Both the position numbers and the translations under genes were made by a program. The notes under the pieces are model-generated. The model saw nothing but the letters and a program-made list of their open reading frames with translations, was not told the origin of the DNA and ran no database searches. Below, piece by piece: positions 1 through 9,000 of a DNA stretch of 64,000 nucleotides (position 1 is the first letter of the stretch; every line of letters starts with the position of its first letter). Source of the stretch: CBDBJR01 sp965206445 (GTDB lineage Bacteria; Pseudomonadota; Gammaproteobacteria; Arenicellales; Poriferihabitantaceae); contig CBDBJR010000002.1 in NCBI GenBank assembly GCA_965206445.1, positions 1 through 64,000 on the forward strand. Reading direction: 5' to 3'.

Positions 1-3000
1 GCCACGTTGAGCGGCCTGAGCGTGTCCGACGGCGTCCTGAACCCGGCGTTTGACTCCACCACCACGGCCTATACCGTCGCGGTCGACGACAGCGTCGGCA
101 CGGTCACCGTGACGCCGACCGCCACCGACTCCAGAGCCACGATTACCGTCAACGGCGCCAGCGTCACCAGCGGCAGCGAAAGCGCCGATATTGTCCTGGA
201 GATCGACACGCCGCTGGACATTGACATTATCGTCACCGCCGAAGACACCACCACCACGCTGACCTACACGGTCACCGCCACCCGTACGGCGCTGCCCGCC
301 ATCTCCATCGCCGCCGGGACTTCCTCGGTGACCGAGGGCACGGCGGCCACCTTCACGCTGACGGCGGACACGGCTCCGGCGAGCGACCTGACCGTCCTGG
401 TGACGGTGACGCAGGCGGGCGACTTCATTGCCGGCGTCGCGCCGACGTCGGTCACCATCGCCGCCACCACCACCACCGCCACCCTGACGGTGCCCACCAC
501 CGACGACGGCACTGACGAGGAGAACGGCAGCATCACCGCGACCGTGACCGCCGGCACCGACTACACGGTGGACACCACCGCCGACAGCGCCAGTGTCGCG
601 GTCGAGGATGACGACGCCTCGACCGACGCCACGTTGAGCGGCCTGAGCGTGTCCGACGGCGTCCTGGACCCGGCGTTTGACTCCACCACCACGGCTTATA
701 CCGTCGCGCTCGCCAACAGCGTCGGCACGGTCACCGTGACGCCGACCGCCACCGACTCCGGAGCCACGATTACCGTCAACGGCGCCAGCGTCACCAGCGG
801 CAGCGACAGCGCCGATATTGTCCTGGAGATCGACACGCCGCTGGACATTGACATTATCGTCACCGCCGAAGACACCACCACCACGCTGACCTACACGGTC
901 ACCGCCACCCGTGCGGCGCTGCCCGCCATCTCCATCGCCGCCGGGACTTCCTCGGTGACCGAGGGCACGGCGGCCACCTTCACGCTGACGGCGGACACGG
1001 CTCCGGCGAGCGACCTGACCGTCCTGGTGACGGTGACGCAGGTGGGCGACTTCATTGCCGGCGTCGCGCCGACGTCGGTCACCATCGCCGCCACCACCAC
1101 CACCGCCACCCTGACGGTGCCCACCACCGACGACGGCACTGACGAGGAGAACGGCAGCATCACCGCGACCGTGACCGCCGGCACCGACTACACGGTGGAC
1201 ACCACCGCCGACAGCGCCAGTGTCGCGGTCGAGGATGACGACGCCTCGACCGACGCCACGTTGAGCGGCCTGAGCGTGTCCGACGGCATCCTGGACCCGG
1301 CGTTTGACTCCACCACCACGGCTTATACCGTCGCGCTCGCCAACAGCGTCGCCACAGTCACCGTGACGCCGACCGCCACCGACTCCGGAGCCACGATTAC
1401 CGTCAACGGCGCCAGCGTCACCAGCGGCAGCGACAGCGCCGATATTGTCCTGGAGATCGACACGCCGCTGGACATTGACATTATCGTCACCGCCGAAGAC
1501 ACCACCACCACGCTGACCTACACGGTCACCGCCACCCGTGCGGCGCTGCCCGCCATCTCCATCGCCGCCGGGACTTCCTCGGTGACCGAGGGCACGGCGG
1601 CCACCTTCACGCTGACGGCGGACACGGCTCCGGCGAGCGACCTGACCGTCCTGGTGACGGTGACGCAGGCGGGCGACTTCATTGCCGGCGTCGCGCCGAC
1701 GTCGGTCACCATCGCCGCCACCACCACCACCGCCACCCTGACGGTGCCCACCACCGACGACGGCACTGACGAGGAGAACGGCAGCATCACCGCGACCGTG
1801 ACCGCCGGCACCGACTACACGGTGGACACCACCGCCGACAGCGCCAGTGTCGCGGTCGAGGATGACGACGCCTCGACCGACGCCACGTTGAGCGGCCTGA
1901 GCGTGTCCGACGGCGTCCTGAACCCGGCGTTTGACTCCACCACCACGGCTTATACCGTCGCGGTCGACGACAGCGTCGGCACGGTCACCGTGACGCCGAC
2001 CGCCACCGACTCCAGAGCCACGATTACCGTCAACGGCGCCAGCGTCACCAGCGGCAGCGACAGCGCCGATATTGTCCTGGAGATCGACACGCCGCTGGAC
2101 ATTGACATTATCGTCACCGCCGAAGACACCACCACCACGCTGACCTACACGGTCACCGCCACCCGTACGGCGCTGCCCGCCATCTCCATCGCCGCCGGGA
2201 CTTCCTCGGTGACCGAGGGCACGGCGGCCACCTTCACGCTGACGGCGGACACGGCTCCGGCGAGCGACCTGACCGTCCTGGTGACGGTGACGCAGGCGGG
2301 CGACTTCATTGCCGGCGTCGCGCCGACGTCGGTCACCATCGCCGCCACCACCACCACCGCCACCCTGACGGTGCCCACCACCGACGACGGCACTGACGAG
2401 GAGAACGGCAGCATCACCGCGACCGTGACCGCCGGCACCGACTACACGGTGGACACCACCGCCGACAGCGCCAGTGTCGCGGTCGAGGATGACGACGCCT
2501 CGACCGACGCCACGTTGAGCGGCCTGAGCGTGTCCGACGGCATCCTGGACCCGGCGTTTGACTCCACCACCACGGCTTATACCGTCGCGCTCGCCAACAG
2601 CGTCGGCACGGTCACCGTGACGCCGACCGCCACCGACTCCGGAGCCACGATTACCGTCAACGGCGCCAGCGTCACCAGCGGCAGCGACAGCGCCGATATT
2701 GTCCTGGAGATCGACACGCCGCTGGACATTGACATTATCGTCACCGCCGAAGACACCACCACCACGCTGACCTACACGGTCACCGCCACCCGTACGGCGC
2801 TGCCCGCCATCTCCATCGCCGCCGGGACTTCCTCGGTGACCGAGGGCACGGCGGCCACCTTCACGCTGACGGCGGACACGGCTCCGGCGAGCGACCTGAC
2901 CGTCCTGGTGACGGTGACGCAGGTGGGCGACTTCATTGCCGGCGTCGCGCCGACGTCGGTCACCATCGCCGCCACCACCACCACCGCCACCCTGACGGTG

Positions 3001-6000
3001 CCCACCACCGACGACGGCACTGACGAGGAGAACGGCAGCATCACCGCGACCGTGACCGCCGGCACCGACTACACGGTGGACGGCACCGCCGACAGCGCCA
3101 GTGTCGCGGTCGAGGATGACGACGCCTCGACCGACGCCACGTTGAGCGGCCTGAGCGTGTCCGACGGCACCCTGGACCCGGCGTTTGACTCCACCACCAC
3201 GGCCTATACCGTCGCGCTCGCCAACAGCGTCGGCACGGTCACCGTGACGCCGACCGCCACCGACTCCGGAGCCACGATTACCGTCAACGGCGCCAGCGTC
3301 ACCAGCGGCAGCGACAGCGCCGATATTGTCCTGGAGATCGACACGCCGCTGGACATTGACATTATCGTCACCGCCGAAGACACCACCACCACGCTGACCT
3401 ACACGGTCACCGCCACCCGTGCGGCGCTGCCCGCCATCTCCATCGCCGCCGGGACTTCCTCGGTGACCGAGGGCACGGCGGCCACCTTCACGCTGACGGC
3501 GGACACGGCTCCGGCGAGCGACCTGACCGTCCTGGTGACGGTGACGCAGGCGGGCGACTTCATTGCCGGCGTCGCGCCGACGTCGGTCACCATCGCCGCC
3601 ACCACCACCACCGCCACCCTGACGGTGCCCACCACCGACGACGGCACTGACGAGGAGAACGGCAGCATCACCGCGACCGTGACCGCCGGCACCGACTACA
3701 CGGTGGACACCACCGCCGACAGCGCCAGTGTCGCGGTCGAGGATGACGACGCCTCGACCGACGCCACGTTGAGCGGCCTGAGCGTGTCCGACGGCGTCCT
3801 GAACCCGGCGTTTGACTCCACCACCACGGCCTATACCGTCGCGGTCGACGACAGCGTCGGCACGGTCACCGTGACGCCGACCGCCACCGACTCCAGAGCC
3901 ACGATTACCGTCAACGGCGCCAGCGTCACCAGCGGCAGCGAAAGCGCCGATATTGTCCTGGAGATCGACACGCCGCTGGACATTGACATTATCGTCACCG
4001 CCGAAGACACCACCACCACGCTGACCTACACGGTCACCGCCACCCGTACGGCGCTGCCCGCCATCTCCATCGCCGCCGGGACTTCCTCGGTGACCGAGGG
4101 CACGGCGGCCACCTTCACGCTGACGGCGGACACGGCTCCGGCGAGCGACCTGACCGTCCTGGTGACGGTGACGCAGGTGGGCGACTTCATTGCCGGCGTC
4201 GCGCCGACGTCGGTCACCATCGCCGCCACCACCACCACCGCCACCCTGACGGTGCCCACCACCGACGACGGCACTGACGAGCCGAACGGCAGCATCACCG
4301 CGACCGTGACCGCCGGCACCGACTACACGGTGGACGGCACCGCCGACAGCGCCAGTGTCGCGGTCGAGGATGACGACGCCTCGACCGACGCCACGTTGAG
4401 CGGCCTGAGCGTGTCCGACGGCACCCTGGACCCGGCGTTTGACTCCACCACCACGGCCTATACCGTCGCGCTCGCCAACAGCGTCGGCACGGTCACCGTG
4501 ACGCCGACCGCCACCGACTCCAGAGCCACGATTACCGTCAACGGCGCCAGCGTCACCAGCGGCAGCGACAGCGCCGATATTGTCCTGGAGATCGACACGC
4601 CGCTGGACATTGACATTATCGTCACCGCCGAAGACACCACCACCACGCTGACCTACACGGTCACCGCCACCCGTGCGGCGCTGCCCGCCATCTCCATCGC
4701 CGCCGGGACTTCCTCGGTGACCGAGGGCACGGCGGCCACCTTCACGCTGACGGCGGACACGGCTCCGGCGAGCGACCTGACCGTCCTGGTGACGGTGACG
4801 CAGGTGGGCGACTTCATTGCCGGCGTCGCGCCGACGTCGGTCACCATCGCCGCCACCACCACCACCGCCACCCTGACGGTGCCCACCACCGACGACGGCA
4901 CTGACGAGGAGAACGGCAGCATCACCGCGACCGTGACCGCCGGCACCGACTACACGGTGGACACCACCGCCGACAGCGCCAGTGTCGCGGTCGAGGATGA
5001 CGACGCCTCGACCGACGCCACGTTGAGCGGCCTGAGCGTGTCCGACGGCATCCTGGACCCGGCGTTTGACTCCACCACCACGGCCTATACCGTCGCACTC
5101 GCCAACAGCGTCGCCACGGTCACCGTGACGCCGACCGCCACCGACTCCGGAGCCACGATTACCGTCAACGGCGCCAGCGTCACCAGCGGCAGCGAAAGCG
5201 CCGATATTGTCCTGGAGATCGACACGCCGCTGGACATTGACATTATCGTCACCGCCGCAGACACCACCACCACGCTGACCTACACGGTCACCGCCACCCG
5301 TGCGGCGCTGCCCGCCATCTCCATCGCCGCCGGGACTTCCTCGGTGACCGAGGGCACGGCGGCCACCTTCACGCTGACGGCGGACACGGCTCCGACGAGC
5401 GACCTGACCGTCCTGGTGACGGTGACGCAGGCGGGCGACTTCATTGCCGGCGTCGCGCCGACGTCGGTCACCATCGCCGCCACCACCACCACCGCCACCC
5501 TGACGGTGCCCACCACCGACGACGGCACTGACGAGCCGAACGGCAGCATCACCGCGACCGTGACCGCCGGCACCGACTACACGGTGGACACCACCGCCGA
5601 CAGCGCCAGTGTCGCGGTCGAGGATGACGACGTCTCGACCGACGCCACGTTGAGCGGCCTGAGCGTGTCCGACGGCATCCTGAACCCGGCGTTTGACTCC
5701 ACCACCACGGCCTATACCGTCGCGGTCGACGACAGCGTCGGCACGGTCACCGTGACGCCGACCGCCACCGACTCCAGAGCTACGATTACCGTCAACGGCG
5801 CCAGCGTCACCAGCGGCAGCGAAAGCGCCGATATTGTCCTGGAGATCGACACGCCGCTGGACATTGACATTATCGTCACCGCCGAAGACACCACCACCAC
5901 GCTGACCTACACGGTCACCGCCACCCGTACGGCGCTGCCCGCCATCTCCATCGCCGCCGGGACTTCCTCGGTGACCGAGGGCACGGCGGCCACCTTCACG

Positions 6001-9000
6001 CTGACGGCGGACACGGCTCCGGCGAGCGACCTGACCGTCCTGGTGACGGTGACGCAGGTGGGCGACTTCATTGCCGGCGTCGCGCCGACATCGGTCACCA
6101 TCGCCGCCACCACCACCACCGCCACCCTGACGGTGCCCACCACCGACGACGGCACTGACGAGGAGAACGGCAGCATCACCGCGACCGTGACCGCCGGCAC
6201 CGACTACACGGTGGACACCACCGCCGACAGCGCCAGTGTCGCGGTCGAGGATGACGACGCCTCGACCGACGCCACGTTGAGCGGCCTGAGCGTGTCCGAC
6301 GGCATCCTGGACCCGGCGTTTGACTCCACCACCACGGCTTATACCGTCGCGCTCGCCAACAGCGTCGGCACGGTCACCGTGACGCCGACCGCTACCGACT
6401 CCGGAGCCACGATTACCGTCAACGGCGCCAGCGTCACCAGCGGCAGCGACAGCGCCGATATTGTCCTGGAGATCGACACGCCGCTGGACATTGACATTAT
6501 CGTCACCGCCGAAGACACCACCACCACGCTGACCTACACGGTCACCGCCACCCGTGCGGCGCTGCCCGCCATCTCCATCGCCGCCGGGACTTCCTCGGTG
6601 ACCGAGGGCACGGCGGCCACCTTCACGCTGACGGCGGACACGGCTCCGGCGAGCGACCTGACCGTCCTGGTGACGGTGACGCAGGTGGGCGACTTCATTG
6701 CCGGCGTCGCGCCGACGTCGGTCACCATCGCCGCCACCACCACCACCGCCACCCTGACGGTGCCCACCACCGACGACGGCACTGACGAGGAGAACGGCAG
6801 CATCACCGCGACCGTGACCGCCGGCACCGACTACACGGTGGACACCACCGCCGACAGCGCCAGTGTCGCGGTCGAGGATGACGACGCCTCGACCGACGCC
6901 ACGTTGAGCGGCCTGAGCGTGTCCGACGGCATCCTGGACCCGGCGTTTGACTCCACCACCACGGCTTATACCGTCGCGCTCGCCAACAGCGTCGGCACGG
7001 TCACCGTGACGCCGACCGCCACCGACTCCGGAGCCACGATTACCGTCAACGGCGCCAGCGTCACCAGCGGCAGCGACAGCGCCGATATTGTCCTGGAGAT
7101 CGACACGCCGCTGGACATTGAGATTATCGTCACCGCCGAAGACACCACCACCACGCTGACCTACACGGTCACCGCCACCCGTGCGGCGCTGCCCGCCATC
7201 TCCATCGCCGCCGGGACTTCCTCGGTGACCGAGGGCACGGCGGCCACCTTCACGCTGACGGCGGACACGGCTCCGGCGAGCGACCTGACCGTCCTGGTGA
7301 CGGTGACGCAGGCGGGCGACTTCATTGCCGGCGTCGCGCCGACGTCGGTCACCATCGCCGCCACCACCACCACCGCCACCCTGACGGTGCCCACCACCGA
7401 CGACGGCACTGACGAGGAGAACGGCAGCATCACCGCGACCGTGACCGCCGGCACCGACTACACGGTGGACACCACCGCCGACAGCGCCAGTGTCGCGGTC
7501 GAGGATGACGACGCCTCGACCGACGCCACGTTGAGCGGCCTGAGCGTGTCCGACGGCGTCCTGAACCCGGCGTTTGACTCCACCACCACGGCTTATACCG
7601 TCGCGGTCGACGACAGCGTCGGCACGGTCACCGTGACGCCGACCGCCACCGACTCCAGAGCCACGATTACCGTCAACGGCGCCAGCGTCACCAGCGGCAG
7701 CGACAGCGCCGATATTGTCCTGGAGATCGACACGCCGCTGGACATTGACATTATCGTCACCGCCGAAGACACCACCACCACGCTGACCTACACGGTCACC
7801 GCCACCCGTACGGCGCTGCCCGCCATCTCCATCGCCGCCGGGACTTCCTCGGTGACCGAGGGCACGGCGGCCACCTTCACGCTGACGGCGGACACGGCTC
7901 CGGCGAGCGACCTGACCGTCCTGGTGACGGTGACGCAGGTGGGCGACTTCATTGCCGGCGTCGCGCCGACGTCGGTCACCATCGCCGCCACCACCACCAC
8001 CGCCACCCTGACGGTGCCCACCACCGACGACGGCACTGACGAGCCGAACGGCAGCATCACCGCGACCGTGACCGCCGGCATCGACTACACGGTGGACACC
8101 ACCGCCGACAGCGCCAGTGTCGCGGTCGAGGATGACGACGTCTCGACCGACGCCACGTTGAGCGGCCTGAGCGTGTCCGACGGCATCCTGAACCCGGCGT
8201 TTGACTCCACCACCACGGCCTATACCGTCGCGGTCGACGACAGCGTCGGCACGGTCACCGTGACGCCGACCGCCACCGACTCCAGAGCTACGATTACCGT
8301 CAACGGCGCCAGCGTCACCAGCGGCAGCGAAAGCGCCGATATTGTCCTGGAGATCGACACGCCGCTGGACATTGAGATTATCGTCACCGCCGAAGACACC
8401 ACCACCACGCTGACCTACACGGTCACCGCCACCCGTGCGGCGCTGCCCGCCATCTCCATCGCCGCCGGGACTTCCTCGGTGACCGAGGGCACGGCGGCCA
8501 CCTTCACGCTGACGGCGGACACGGCTCCGGCGAGCGACCTGACCGTCCTGGTGACGGTGACGCAGGTGGGCGACTTCATTGCCGGCGTCGCGCCGACGTC
8601 GGTCACCATCGCCGCCACCACCACCACCGCCACCCTGACGGTGCCCACCACCGACGACGGCACTGACGAGGAGAACGGCAGCATCACCGCGACCGTGACC
8701 GCCGGCACCGACTACACGGTGGACGGCACCGCCGACAGCGCCAGTGTCGCGGTCGAGGATGACGACGCCTCGACCGACGCCACGTTGAGCGGCCTGAGCG
8801 TGTCCGACGGCATCCTGGACCCGGCGTTTGACTCCACCACCACGGCCTATACCGTCGCACTCGCCAACAGCGTCGCCACGGTCACCGTGACGCCGACCGC
8901 CACCGACTCCGGAGCCACGATTACCGTCAACGGCGCCAGCGTCACCAGCGGCAGCGACAGCGCCGATATTGTCCTGGAGATCGACACGCCGCTGGACATT

